Source: CAYLHF01 sp964383365 (GTDB lineage Bacteria > Bacteroidota > Rhodothermia > Rhodothermales > UBA10348). Taken from it: 16,579 nt of DNA. Below the pieces are notes generated by a model. The model ran no database searches. It saw only the letters and a list, made by a program, of their open reading frames with translations, and was not told the DNA's origin. The position numbers were made by a program, and so were the translations under genes. The DNA lies in the NCBI GenBank assembly GCA_964383365.1, contig CAYLHF010000049.1, positions 1 to 16,579 on the forward strand. The letters are read 5' to 3'. Positions 6,654 to 13,126 of this stretch are shown in pieces (position 1 is the first letter of the stretch; every line of letters begins with the position of its first letter).

Positions 6654-7184
6654 TTACCCTTCAAAAACGCGCTTTAAAGGGATACCGCGACGCTTGGCAA
6701 CAACCATCGCGTCTTCCAGGTTTGAAAGTGCATCCATGGTGGCCGCCACTTGATTATGCGGATTACTCGACCCCAACGATTTGGACAGAATATCCGTGTA
6801 CCCAGCACATTCAAGCACCGCGCGAACACCTCCACCGGCAATGACGCCTGTACCATGGGACGCGGGCTTGAGAAGGACGCGACCTGCATCTTTGCGACCG
6901 ATAATCTGGTGTGGAACGGTCCCCTTTTTTACGGGCACGCGAATCAGATTTTTCTTCGCGTCATCCGTTCCTTTCGAGATGGCATCCGCTACTTCGTTCG
7001 CCTTACCCAATCCGGAGCCGACGCTGCCCTTGCCATCCCCGACGACGACAACCGCATTGAACGAAAAACGACGTCCACCTTTCACAACTTTTGCCACACG
7101 CTTAACCGACACGAGCCGCTCGATAAAATCCGAGGGTGCCTCCGAAGACCGGTCACGCTGCTGACGATTTCTTCCCTTTGCCAT
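6654..7184 (-). CDS. rpsE: 30S ribosomal protein S5
   Basis: 176 aa. The double-stranded-RNA-binding-like N-terminal domain has LVSVKRVAKVVKGGRRFSF, with the conserved VGDGKGSVGSGLGKANEV loop; the C-terminal domain has KPASHGTGVIAGGGVRAVLE. S5 lines the mRNA entry site and affects decoding accuracy; the KVVKGGRR loop is where spectinomycin-resistance changes map in other bacteria and looks wild-type. The N-terminus carries an extra charged lead, MAKGRNRQQRDRSSEAPSD. rpmD starts 30 nt later. Confidence 0.98.
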   Translation of the reverse strand: MAKGRNRQQRDRSSEAPSDFIERLVSVKRVAKVVKGGRRFSFNAVVVVGDGKGSVGSGLGKANEVADAISKGTDDAKKNLIRVPVKKGTVPHQIIGRKDAGRVLLKPASHGTGVIAGGGVRAVLECAGYTDILSKSLGSSNPHNQVAATMDALSNLEDAMVVAKRRGIPLKRVFEG

Positions 7185-7226
7185 AGCTTGAATTAATTCT
7201 CTTCTTTACGTGATTGTCTACGAAGG

Positions 7227-7577
7227 TTAGCATACGAGGCCACCCTCACGGGCGCCCTCTGCAAGTGCTTTAACGCGTCCGTGATATCTAAATCCATTTC
7301 TATCCACAACAACTGTTTCGATCCCTACGCCTTTCGCCACTTCCGCGAGTTTGAGTCCCACCTTTTTACTGATTTCTATGGGATTACCCCCTTTCATGTC
7401 AGTCGGAAGGCTGGATGCCGACGCGAGCGTCTGCCCGCTATCGTCATCGACGAGTTGGGCGTAAATATTCTTGTTTGATCTGTATACCGAGAGGCGTGGT
7501 CTTGCTGCCGTTCCGGATATCTTCTTGCGAATACCACGCTTAACGCGCATCCGCTTCTTCAATTTTGAATTTGCCAT
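7227..7577 (-). CDS. rplR: 50S ribosomal protein L18
   Basis: 116 aa, typical. KRGIRKKISGTAARPRLSVY and RSNKNIYAQLVDDDSGQTLA are the L18 N-terminal and central motifs, and FRYHGRVKALAEGAREGGLV is its conserved C-terminus. L18 brings 5S rRNA to the large subunit together with L5. rpsE follows after 42 nt. No Shine-Dalgarno sequence is visible before the ATG. Confidence 0.98.
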   Translation of the reverse strand: MANSKLKKRMRVKRGIRKKISGTAARPRLSVYRSNKNIYAQLVDDDSGQTLASASSLPTDMKGGNPIEISKKVGLKLAEVAKGVGIETVVVDRNGFRYHGRVKALAEGAREGGLVC

Positions 7578-7590
7578 CGATCTGTATGCT

Positions 7591-7615
7591 ATCGAAAGAT
7601 TACCGACCCTTCGAC
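7591..7615 (-). promoter_or_regulatory. Ten-pair hairpin in the rplF-rplR spacer
   Basis: On the transcribed strand TCGAAGGGT and ATCTTTCGA form nine pairs (two G-U) around CGGTA, and a flanking G-U makes ten. It lies 13 nt before the rplR ATG. It is one of the longer stems in the window, yet its sequence resembles none of the other hairpins. No terminator-like U-run follows. Confidence 0.33.
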
Positions 7616-7637
7616 CTGATTAGTTAAACGATCTCAA

Positions 7638-8192
7638 TTAGCGAGCTGCAGTCTTACCGGCTTTCCGACGGACGTACTCATTAACGTAACGCACTCCTTT
7701 ACCCTTATAGGGCTCTGGTGGACGAAGACTCCGAATTTTCGCAGCGACCTGTCCAACCATCTGCTTGTCAATACCTTCGATCATAATGATCGTATTCTTG
7801 CCCCGTTTTGTGTCCACTTCGATGCTTACTCCCTCGGGAGGGACAAAGTAGATGGGGTGAGAGAATCCCAGCGCAAGTTCAAGTACCCCATTGGAAACCG
7901 CGGCTCGAAAACCGACACCGATAACCTCCAACTCGCGTCGAAAGCCGACCGACACTCCGGAGACCATGTTGTTCAATAGAGAACGATACAGGCCGTGTAA
8001 AGCCTTGTGTCGTTTCTGGTCTGTAGGACGCGTGACAACCAGTTGTCCGTCATCGACCGCGACCTTAAGATCCGGATCGACCTGGACAGAAAGCTCTCCC
8101 TTCGGTCCTTTTACGGTCACAAGGTTGTTTGAAGCAACGTCAACTGTGACGGCATCAAGAACCTGGACCGGAAGATTTCCCACTCGAGACAT
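7638..8192 (-). CDS. rplF: 50S ribosomal protein L6
   Basis: 184 aa, within the family range of 176-184. It starts MSRVGNLPVQVL, has VKGPKGELSVQVDPDLKV in the first domain and the highly conserved IRSLRPPEPYKGKGVRY near the end, followed by NEYVRRKAGKTAAR. L6 has two similar domains and lies near the sarcin-ricin loop and factor-binding site. The preceding 50-nt spacer has a small GAAA-loop hairpin (8207-8220). A 60-nt spacer with a 9-10 pair hairpin separates it from rplR. Confidence 0.98.
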   Translation of the reverse strand: MSRVGNLPVQVLDAVTVDVASNNLVTVKGPKGELSVQVDPDLKVAVDDGQLVVTRPTDQKRHKALHGLYRSLLNNMVSGVSVGFRRELEVIGVGFRAAVSNGVLELALGFSHPIYFVPPEGVSIEVDTKRGKNTIIMIEGIDKQMVGQVAAKIRSLRPPEPYKGKGVRYVNEYVRRKAGKTAAR

Positions 8193-8242
8193 GTCTATAA
8201 TCGTTTATTCTTTTCAGAATGCTATGGACGAAAAATGCCCGT

Positions 8243-8644
8243 CTAGTAGACGTACGCAAGAACTTCGCCACCAATACTGTTCGCCCGCGCTTCCTTGTCG
8301 GTCATCACTCCACGAGATGTCGAAATGATCGCGATTCCCAGACCATTGCGAACCCTCGGTAGCTCTGTAGATCCCACATAGCGACGGAGTCCCGGCGTCG
8401 AAACTCGCTTCAGAGAACGAATCACCGGCGTTCCATTGGACTCATATTTTAGAAAAACCCGCAGAAGTCCCTGATGACCATCATCAACATTGACATAGCG
8501 ACGGATATACCCTTTATCCAGCAGAATCTGCGTCATTGCCCGCTTCACTTTGGAAGCTGGAATATCCACGTGCCGATGCGTCGCCTTCTGGGCATTGCGA
8601 ATCCGCGTCAGATAGTCAGATACCGGATCTGTAGTTGCACTCAT
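8243..8644 (-). CDS. rpsH: 30S ribosomal protein S8
   Basis: 133 aa, normal. DPVSDYLTRIRNAQ at the N-terminus and the C-terminal block TELPRVRNGLGIAIISTSRG with MTDKEARANSIGGEVLAYVY are diagnostic. S8 binds 16S rRNA helix 21 in the 30S platform. In E. coli free S8 represses spc operon translation by binding near the rplE start; whether that holds here is open. The stop codon region has a short CGTCTA/TAGACG inverted repeat (8240-8252). rplF follows after 50 nt. Confidence 0.98.
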   Translation of the reverse strand: MSATTDPVSDYLTRIRNAQKATHRHVDIPASKVKRAMTQILLDKGYIRRYVNVDDGHQGLLRVFLKYESNGTPVIRSLKRVSTPGLRRYVGSTELPRVRNGLGIAIISTSRGVMTDKEARANSIGGEVLAYVY

Positions 8645-8666
8645 TTTTAGCCTATTCGTACTCTTT

Positions 8667-8697
8667 GGAGATAATCTCCGGGACCCGAGATCCCGGA
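8667..8697 (-). promoter_or_regulatory. Two overlapping, mutually exclusive hairpins upstream of rpsH
   Basis: In the 68-nt rpsN-rpsH spacer, TCCGGGA and TCCCGGA form a 7-pair GC-rich stem around a 7-nt loop (8677-8697). Immediately after it in the transcript, GGAGAT and ATCTCC form an inverted repeat with one central base (8667-8679). The two share bases 8677-8679, so both cannot fully form. Such an arrangement is what a switch or attenuator would look like. It ends 22 nt before the ATG of rpsH, whose product S8 is a translational repressor in E. coli. Pairing is seen; regulation is inferred. Confidence 0.4.
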
Positions 8698-8712
8698 TGT
8701 CTCACCCTGTTT

Positions 8713-8982
8713 TTACCAACTTGATTTTCGTATGCCAGGGATGTTTCCCGAGCGTGCCTTCTCTCTGAACGCAATACGCGACAGACCGAACCGGCGCATA
8801 TATCCGCGAGATCGACCGGTCATACGACACCGATTTCTTATACGCACCGCACTCGAATCGCGCGGTAATTTCTGTAACCCTTCCCAATCGCCTGCCGCCT
8901 TGAGCGCTTTTCGCCGATCGGCATATTTCGCTACCAGGCGTCGTCGCTTGGCTTCCCGGGCTATCCAACTCTTCTTTGCCAT
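8713..8982 (-). CDS. rpsN: 30S ribosomal protein S14, zinc-free long form
   Basis: 89 aa, the long cysteine-poor (C-minus) class of S14, as opposed to the roughly 61-aa zinc-binding class. MAKKSWIAREAKRRRLVAKY at the start; the C-terminal core has RIRNRCRMTGRSRGYMRRFG, with one cysteine and no CxxC pairs. S14 lies in the 30S head and joins late in assembly. Together with S4 and L36 it shows a zinc-independent set in this cluster. AGAAGA precedes the ATG. The downstream spacer to rpsH is strongly structured. Confidence 0.98.
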   Translation of the reverse strand: MAKKSWIAREAKRRRLVAKYADRRKALKAAGDWEGLQKLPRDSSAVRIRNRCRMTGRSRGYMRRFGLSRIAFREKARSGNIPGIRKSSW

Positions 8983-9025
8983 GTTCTTCTACTTAAAACA
9001 GAGTATCTGAATCATTCTGTGGAGG

Positions 9026-9586
9026 TCAGTCATCTCTTCGGACGAACGGCATCCCGAAGGCCTTCAACAGCGAGAAGGCTTCTTCGTCCGTCCTGGCCGT
9101 CGTGACAATCGTGATATCTAGCCCGTTGATTCGGTCGATTTTGTCGACGTTGATCTCCGGAAACACGATCTGCTCCTTGATACCGAGAGAATAATTTCCC
9201 CGACCATCGAAGCTCTTGTCTGGAATCCCGCGGAAGTCACGTACACGCGGGAGCGTGAGCGTAATCAATCGATCAAGGAATTCGTACATTTTCTCAGCGC
9301 GTAGTGTCACGGACGTGCCAATGGGCATGCCCTGTCTCAACTTGAAGTTGGAAACACTCTTACGCGCCGCACGAACAACCGGCTGTTGACCTGAAATCAC
9401 TCTCAGTTCTTCGACGGCGTTATCGAGAATTTTTTTGGTCTGTGCTGCTTCACCGACCCCTTTGTTCAAACTGATTTTTACCAGTTTCGGCACCTGCATG
9501 ACGTTAGAGTAGGAAAACTCTTTCATCAACGAGGGAACGATGTCGTCTTTGTATTTGGTTTTGAGCCTGGGTACGTAACCGTCCAT
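9026..9586 (-). CDS. rplE: 50S ribosomal protein L5
   Basis: 186 aa; E. coli has 179. YVPRLKTKYKDDIVPSLMKE at the N-terminus, KLVKISLNKGVGEA, and the conserved PRVRDFRGIPDKSFDGRGNY all mark L5. It binds 5S rRNA with L18 and forms bridge B1b with S13. The C-terminus ends KAFGMPFVRRDD. The ATG at 9586 gives a short MDG lead before the conserved YVPRL. It follows the 87-nt rplX spacer and ends 43 nt before rpsN. Confidence 0.98.
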   Translation of the reverse strand: MDGYVPRLKTKYKDDIVPSLMKEFSYSNVMQVPKLVKISLNKGVGEAAQTKKILDNAVEELRVISGQQPVVRAARKSVSNFKLRQGMPIGTSVTLRAEKMYEFLDRLITLTLPRVRDFRGIPDKSFDGRGNYSLGIKEQIVFPEINVDKIDRINGLDITIVTTARTDEEAFSLLKAFGMPFVRRDD

Positions 9587-9632
9587 GGATCGTCTCTACT
9601 TTGTAACCTCATCCTGCCCGACCAATCGATCG

Positions 9633-9649
9633 AAAAAGACTCCGGTCTC
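9633..9649 (-). promoter_or_regulatory. Weak hairpin plus U-run in the rplX-rplE spacer
   Basis: GAGAC and GTCTT (one G-U) pair around CGGA and run into TTTT. The form is that of a very short intrinsic terminator or attenuator, but the stem is too weak to be convincing. Its place just before rplE is notable, because in E. coli the S8 repressor site lies at the rplE start. No similarity to an S8 site could be established by eye. Confidence 0.2.
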
Positions 9650-9673
9650 ATTATTTACGTATTAATTCGGGTG

Positions 9674-10030
9674 CTAATTGTCTAGCTCTTCTCCGGTTGT
9701 CTTTGCATATCTGACCCAACGTCCGCGGCCAGTATCTGCATCTTCAATTTTTTTTCTGCCTATTCTTGTGGGCTCGCCGTTTCCGTCGAGCGGCATCACA
9801 TTGGAAATATGAATCGACATTTCCTGCTGAATTCGACCTCCCTGCGGGTAGAGCTGATTCGGCCGGGTATGTCGGACACGCACGTTGACTCCTTCAATGA
9901 TGATCCTCTCGGAAGTCGGAGATACACGAAGTACTTTCCCCTCCTTGCCACGGTCATTTCCTGAGATGACACGCACCATATCCCCTTTTCGAACGTGCAG
10001 CTTTTTCTGCTGATTCTTCGTTCTTGGCAT
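9674..10030 (-). CDS. rplX: 50S ribosomal protein L24
   Basis: 118 aa. The KOW motif is clear: LHVRKGDMVRVISGNDRGKE, followed by GKVLRVSPTSERIIIEGVNV. The C-terminal part SNVMPLDGNGEPTRIGRK is also typical. L24 is an assembly initiator binding the 5' end of 23S rRNA and sits near the tunnel exit. It is about 14 residues longer than the E. coli protein, with an N-terminal lead MPRTKNQQKK and a C-terminal tail ending EELDN. An 87-nt spacer precedes rplE. Confidence 0.97.
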   Translation of the reverse strand: MPRTKNQQKKLHVRKGDMVRVISGNDRGKEGKVLRVSPTSERIIIEGVNVRVRHTRPNQLYPQGGRIQQEMSIHISNVMPLDGNGEPTRIGRKKIEDADTGRGRWVRYAKTTGEELDN

Positions 10031-10061
10031 GATTCTGAACTTCTCTTTTATACTGAGTCAT

Positions 10062-10077
10062 AATCGGCGTACCGATC
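10062..10077 (-). promoter_or_regulatory. Small UACG-loop hairpin in the rplN-rplX spacer
   Basis: ATCGG and CCGAT pair around TACG, and one flanking G-U pair can extend the stem to six. UACG belongs to the stable UNCG tetraloop class, although the closing pair is G-C instead of the favoured C-G. A second four-pair hairpin (ACCC/GGGT, 10081-10092) lies just before it in the transcript. Function unknown. Confidence 0.25.
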
Positions 10078-10097
10078 CTGACCCGAATGGGTTATTG

Positions 10098-10466
10098 CTA
10101 CAGCACTTCCGGTGCCAACGAGACAATCCGCATAAACTGTTTTTCACGCAGTTCACGGGCTACCGGACCAAAAATTCGAGTACCTCTCGGCTCACCAGCC
10201 TCGTTAAGAAGCACTGCCGCGTTTTCGTCAAATCGTATATAGGAACCATCCGGGCGCCGAAACTCCTTGCGGGTTCTGACAACGACGGCCCTGGAGACTT
10301 CTCCTTTCTTGATGTTGCCACCTGGAATCGCTGCCTTTACCGAAACCACGATTTTATCACCCACGCTGGCATATCGTCGACCACTGCCACCCAGTACCCG
10401 AATGCAGAGAACCTCTTTGGCGCCACTGTTATCAGCCACCTTTAGTCTGCTTTCCTGCTGAATCAT
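10098..10466 (-). CDS. rplN: 50S ribosomal protein L14
   Basis: 122 aa, the standard length. MIQQESRLKVADNSGAKEV is the L14 N-terminus, and GNIKKGEVSRAVVVRTRKE plus the NEAGEPRGTRIFGPVAREL stretch confirm the family. L14 forms intersubunit bridges and is the docking point of the silencing factor RsfS. An AGGA lies about 7 nt before the ATG. This is the first gene of the spc operon in E. coli; here no promoter could be recognised in the 62-nt gap, so continued transcription from the S10 genes is likely. Confidence 0.98.
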   Translation of the reverse strand: MIQQESRLKVADNSGAKEVLCIRVLGGSGRRYASVGDKIVVSVKAAIPGGNIKKGEVSRAVVVRTRKEFRRPDGSYIRFDENAAVLLNEAGEPRGTRIFGPVARELREKQFMRIVSLAPEVL

Positions 10467-10511
10467 CGTTTCCTACACTTATAAAAACGTTAAATTTGAG
10501 ACCTCATCTCT

Positions 10512-10529
10512 GACAGATAGCTACCTGTC
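10512..10529 (-). promoter_or_regulatory. Hairpin beginning at the rpsQ stop codon
   Basis: The 18 bases pair as GACAGGT with ATCTGTC (one G-U) around AGCT, a 7-pair stem with a tetraloop. Its first base is the last base of the rpsQ stop codon TAG. It has the same dimensions as the tuf-rpsJ palindrome. No U-run follows. A stability or processing role is possible but not shown. Confidence 0.3.
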
Positions 10530-10795
10530 TACTTGGCCCGTTCGACTACATCGACCAGTCGCCAACGCTTGTTCTTGCTGATGGGTTTGGTTTCCATAAT
10601 CTTCACCGTATCCCCTTCCCCGGCCGTATTCTCTTCATCATGCGCCATCAATTTGGTCGTTTTCTTGATGAACTTGCCATAGATGGGATGTTTGATCTGG
10701 CGTTGTATAGCCACCAGAATCGATTTATCCATCTTGCTGCTTACGACGAGACCGATACGTTCTTTTCGCGAATTTCTGTTCTGTGTGCTTTCCAT
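10529..10795 (-). CDS. rpsQ: 30S ribosomal protein S17
   Basis: 88 aa from the ATG at 10795. An in-frame TTG three codons upstream (10804) is possible, but the ATG start MESTQNRNSRKERIGL gives the usual length. VVSSKMDKSILVAIQRQIKHP and GDTVKIMETKPISKNKRWRL are S17 core motifs of this OB-fold protein, which binds 16S rRNA helix 11. The downstream end is odd: a near-palindromic hairpin starts within the stop codon. Confidence 0.97.
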   Translation of the reverse strand: MESTQNRNSRKERIGLVVSSKMDKSILVAIQRQIKHPIYGKFIKKTTKLMAHDEENTAGEGDTVKIMETKPISKNKRWRLVDVVERAK

Positions 10796-10808
10796 TTCTT
10801 TCAAAGGC

Positions 10809-10837
10809 TTGGTGAGCCGTTAACCGTTCCCCACCAA
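10809..10837 (-). promoter_or_regulatory. Inverted repeat in the rpmC-rpsQ spacer
   Basis: TTGGTGGG and CTCACCAA can form 8 pairs, including one G-U, around a 13-nt loop. It ends 13 nt before the rpsQ ATG at 10795. The pairing is seen directly; no function can be assigned. Confidence 0.25.
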
Positions 10838-10862
10838 CTACCCGATCTTGTTTAGATGTTTT

Positions 10863-11057
10863 CTATGACGTCGATTTTTGCTGTTTTAGCAGCGTCTGCA
10901 ACCTCGCTATCAGGCGACGTTTGTGCCGCAGAATCATCGGATTCTGCAGATCTGCTACCGCATGTTGAAAAGACAGATGACTCAACTGCTCTTCTTCATC
11001 CTTGATGTGCTGGGTAATCTCATCGACACTCAGCTCGCGTATTTCTTTGGCCTTCAT
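10863..11057 (-). CDS. rpmC: 50S ribosomal protein L29
   Basis: 64 aa, normal for L29: MKAKEIRELSVDEI at the start and QNPMILRHKRRLIARLQTLL near the end, forming the two-helix hairpin of the family. It contacts 23S rRNA domain I near the tunnel exit beside L23. The start lies 6 nt after the rplP stop. A 67-nt spacer separates it from rpsQ. Confidence 0.96.
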   Translation of the reverse strand: MKAKEIRELSVDEITQHIKDEEEQLSHLSFQHAVADLQNPMILRHKRRLIARLQTLLKQQKSTS

Positions 11058-11063
11058 GATATC

Positions 11064-11489
11064 TTACTCTTCCGTGTAGTCCGGGCGAACTACGAGTTTG
11101 GTCTTGATGGGCAATTTTTGCTGTGCCAGCCGCATGGCCTCTCTGGCAAGATCGTGCGGAATTCCTCCGCCTACCTCGAACATAATTCTACCTGGACGGA
11201 CAACGGCTACCCAGAATTCGGGGGACCCCTTACCCTTACCCATACGAGTCTCAGCCGGCTTTCTGGTCATCGGCTTGTCTGGAAATATGCGAATCCAGAC
11301 TTTTCCGGCACGCTTCATCTTACGGGTCATGGCGATACGGGCCGCCTCTATCTGACGACTGGTAATGCGCCCCTGTTCGAGCGCCTTTATCCCGAAGTCA
11401 CCAAAAGCGACTCGCGTTCCCCGCTGAGCGTTTCCCTTTATGCGTCCTTTCTGGACTCGGCGTCGTTTGACGCGCTTGGGCATTAACAT
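11064..11489 (-). CDS. rplP: 50S ribosomal protein L16
   Basis: 141 aa, starting MLMPKRVKRRR. A second ATG two codons later (11483) is possible, but the first has GAGGA about 7 nt upstream and L16 proteins often begin ML-PKR, so 11489 is preferred. The region ETRMGKGKGSPEFWVAVV matches the conserved segment that holds the hydroxylated arginine of E. coli L16. L16 organises the A-site region of the 50S and is needed for late assembly. rpmC starts 6 nt after its stop, suggesting coupled translation. Confidence 0.98.
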   Translation of the reverse strand: MLMPKRVKRRRVQKGRIKGNAQRGTRVAFGDFGIKALEQGRITSRQIEAARIAMTRKMKRAGKVWIRIFPDKPMTRKPAETRMGKGKGSPEFWVAVVRPGRIMFEVGGGIPHDLAREAMRLAQQKLPIKTKLVVRPDYTEE

Positions 11490-11516
11490 GTCAAGTCCTC
11501 TTCTATCTATTCTCCG

Positions 11517-11560
11517 ACCGGATTATATCCGGCGAATTCCTTTCAGTTGGTTTCTAACTG
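11517..11560 (-). promoter_or_regulatory. Two inverted repeats in the rpsC-rplP spacer
   Basis: On the transcribed strand CAGTT and AACTG pair around a 7-nt loop (11544-11560), then CCGGAT and ATCCGG pair around ATA (11518-11532), extendable by one G-U pair. Both fall in the 77-nt gap between rpsC and rplP, where many bacteria have adjoining or overlapping genes. Function is not known; hairpins this size can arise by chance. Confidence 0.28.
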
Positions 11561-11566
11561 GATCGA

Positions 11567-12328
11567 TTACTGTCTGGATCGTCTACCTTTCCCAGATCCG
11601 CCGCCTCTGGAATCCGGTCCGCGCCGCCTTCCACGACGCCGCTCGGGTTCCATCTGCTGCATCTGCTGGCGCTGTGCAGCAACATTCGGACTGAGGTCCG
11701 GCGTACCGATAATTTCTCCCCGGTAGATCCACACCTTTACGCCGGTCGTTCCATAAATCGTAAATGCTGTGGCTTCCGCATAGTCAATGTCCGCCCTGAT
11801 GGTATGCAATGGAACGCGACCATCCAGATACTGCTCCGTACGGCTCATTTCCGCACCACCGAGTCGACCACTCACTTTAATCCTGATCCCGTCCGCACCC
11901 ATACGCATGGCAGCCGTTATTGACTGCTTCATAGCCCGTCGAAACGATACCCGTCCTTCCAACTGCTGTGCGATATTCTGAGCGACCAGGCTCGCGTCAA
12001 GTTCAGGACGTTTGATCTCGTTAATGTTGATCTGGATATCCTTCTTCGTCAGCTTCTTGATCTCCTCCCGAAGTTTTTCAACCTCGGTACCACCGCGTCC
12101 GATAACGACTCCAGGACGTGACGTATGGAGCGTAAGTATGACGCGCTTTGGTGTTCGTTCGATAACGATCCGGCTAAGACCGGCTCGTTTCAGCCGAGCG
12201 GACAGGTAATTCCGAATCTCATCGTCTTCGATCAGTTTGTCGGCAAAATCTTTACCGGCGTACCAATTCGAGTACCATCCTCTGATAATTCCGAGGCGAA
12301 ATCCTATTGGATGCGTTTTCTGACCCAT
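11567..12328 (-). CDS. rpsC: 30S ribosomal protein S3 with an Arg/Gly-rich tail
   Basis: 253 aa. It begins MGQKTHPIGFRLGIIRGW, the S3 N-terminus; the KH domain has VVIGRGGTEVEKLREEI with the GxxG loop (GRGG); the C-terminal domain has GADGIRIKVSGRLGGAEMSR. S3 lies at the mRNA entry site and contributes to helicase activity. The C-terminus is extended by about 25 residues with many Arg and Gly (RRRGRRRGPDSRGGGSGKG), similar to extended S3 forms in related phyla. AGGAT lies about 5 nt before the ATG, one of the few Shine-Dalgarno-like sites here. A 77-nt spacer with two small inverted repeats follows. Confidence 0.98.
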   Translation of the reverse strand: MGQKTHPIGFRLGIIRGWYSNWYAGKDFADKLIEDDEIRNYLSARLKRAGLSRIVIERTPKRVILTLHTSRPGVVIGRGGTEVEKLREEIKKLTKKDIQININEIKRPELDASLVAQNIAQQLEGRVSFRRAMKQSITAAMRMGADGIRIKVSGRLGGAEMSRTEQYLDGRVPLHTIRADIDYAEATAFTIYGTTGVKVWIYRGEIIGTPDLSPNVAAQRQQMQQMEPERRRGRRRGPDSRGGGSGKGRRSRQ

Positions 12329-12382
12329 GCTATCCTGTTGTAATCTCGTGCAGTGTTAATCTGCGATTTTTGATGTCGCTTG

Positions 12383-12775
12383 CTATTCTTCGGTGTTCTC
12401 AAGTTCCGTATCCATATCCGCCTCAGTCTCGCCATTTTTGGTCGAAACAACCACGGTTAGATGAGCAGTCTTCTTGAGTATCGGATGAGCCCTTCCTCTG
12501 GAGGTAGGTCTGAACCGCTTGAAAACAGGCCCTTCGTCGACACGAATCTCTTTTACAATCAGGTCACCCTCATCGAAGCGCTCATCTTTATGCTGATCCA
12601 TCAGATTGTGGACGGCAGAAAGGATGGTGAGCTTTACCGTTCGGGTAACTTTCTGAGGCAGAAAATTCAGTGTGTTGAGTGCCGCCGGAACGGCCTCTCC
12701 CCGTACTACATTTACTACCGTTCGCAATTTGCGCGGTGAACTCCGTATGTGCTTACGTACAGCTCTTGCTTCCAT
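12383..12775 (-). CDS. rplV: 50S ribosomal protein L22 with an acidic C-terminal tail
   Basis: 130 aa against about 110 in E. coli. The core is standard: IRSSPRKLRTVVNVVRG at the start and the tunnel-lining beta-hairpin with FKRFRPTSRGRAHPI. After the last core strand (LTVVVSTKNG) there is an extra tail of about 16 residues, rich in Glu and Asp (ETEADMDTELENTEE). L22 binds all domains of 23S rRNA and its hairpin is where macrolide-resistance and SecM stalling changes map in other bacteria. The acidic tail is unlikely to bind RNA and may protrude. Located 54 nt before rpsC. Confidence 0.98.
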   Translation of the reverse strand: MEARAVRKHIRSSPRKLRTVVNVVRGEAVPAALNTLNFLPQKVTRTVKLTILSAVHNLMDQHKDERFDEGDLIVKEIRVDEGPVFKRFRPTSRGRAHPILKKTAHLTVVVSTKNGETEADMDTELENTEE

Positions 12776-12839
12776 TGTATATGCTCAATTTCGTTTGATA
12801 CTGGTAAAACGCATTTCGCGCCATCAGACCAAACACCGT

Positions 12840-13124
12840 TTAACTCTTGCCTCTTTTATCCCGCTTCGTCCCCGCGTGTCCACGAAAACTTCTCGTCGGT
12901 GAGAACTCACCGAGCCTGTGACCGACCATATTCTCGGTGATATACACCGGAATAAACTGTTTGCCATTATGTACGGCGAACGTATGCCCGACAAATTCAG
13001 GCGTAATCATGGACGCCCTGCTCCACGTCTTTACTACCTTCTTCTTCCCCGAAGCGTTTAGTGCGTCTACTTTACGCTGGAGCTTGAAGTGGACAAAGGG
13101 GCCTTTCTTTAGTGACCGAGCCAT
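12840..13124 (-). CDS. rpsS: 30S ribosomal protein S19
   Basis: 94 aa, typical length. MARSLKKGPFVHFKL at the N-terminus, then WSRASMITPEFVGHTFAVHNG, and VGHRLGEFSPTRSFRGH are the S19 signatures. S19 forms a heterodimer with S13 in the 30S head and contacts A-site tRNA and bridge B1a. The start is 2 nt after the rplB stop, with AGTAGGA just ahead overlapping the end of rplB. A 64-nt spacer follows before rplV. Confidence 0.98.
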   Translation of the reverse strand: MARSLKKGPFVHFKLQRKVDALNASGKKKVVKTWSRASMITPEFVGHTFAVHNGKQFIPVYITENMVGHRLGEFSPTRSFRGHAGTKRDKRGKS

Positions 13125-13126
13125 TC

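Noticed and set aside
8702..8968. 88-codon frame overlapping rpsN
   Set aside because: Same-strand shadow in another frame of the clearly identified S14 gene.
10923..11486. Long open frame (187 codons) on the plus strand opposite rplP and rpmC
   Set aside because: It lies antisense to two certain ribosomal genes and its product has no recognisable domain; it is a by-product of codon usage on the other strand. The same applies to the other plus-strand frames in the window.
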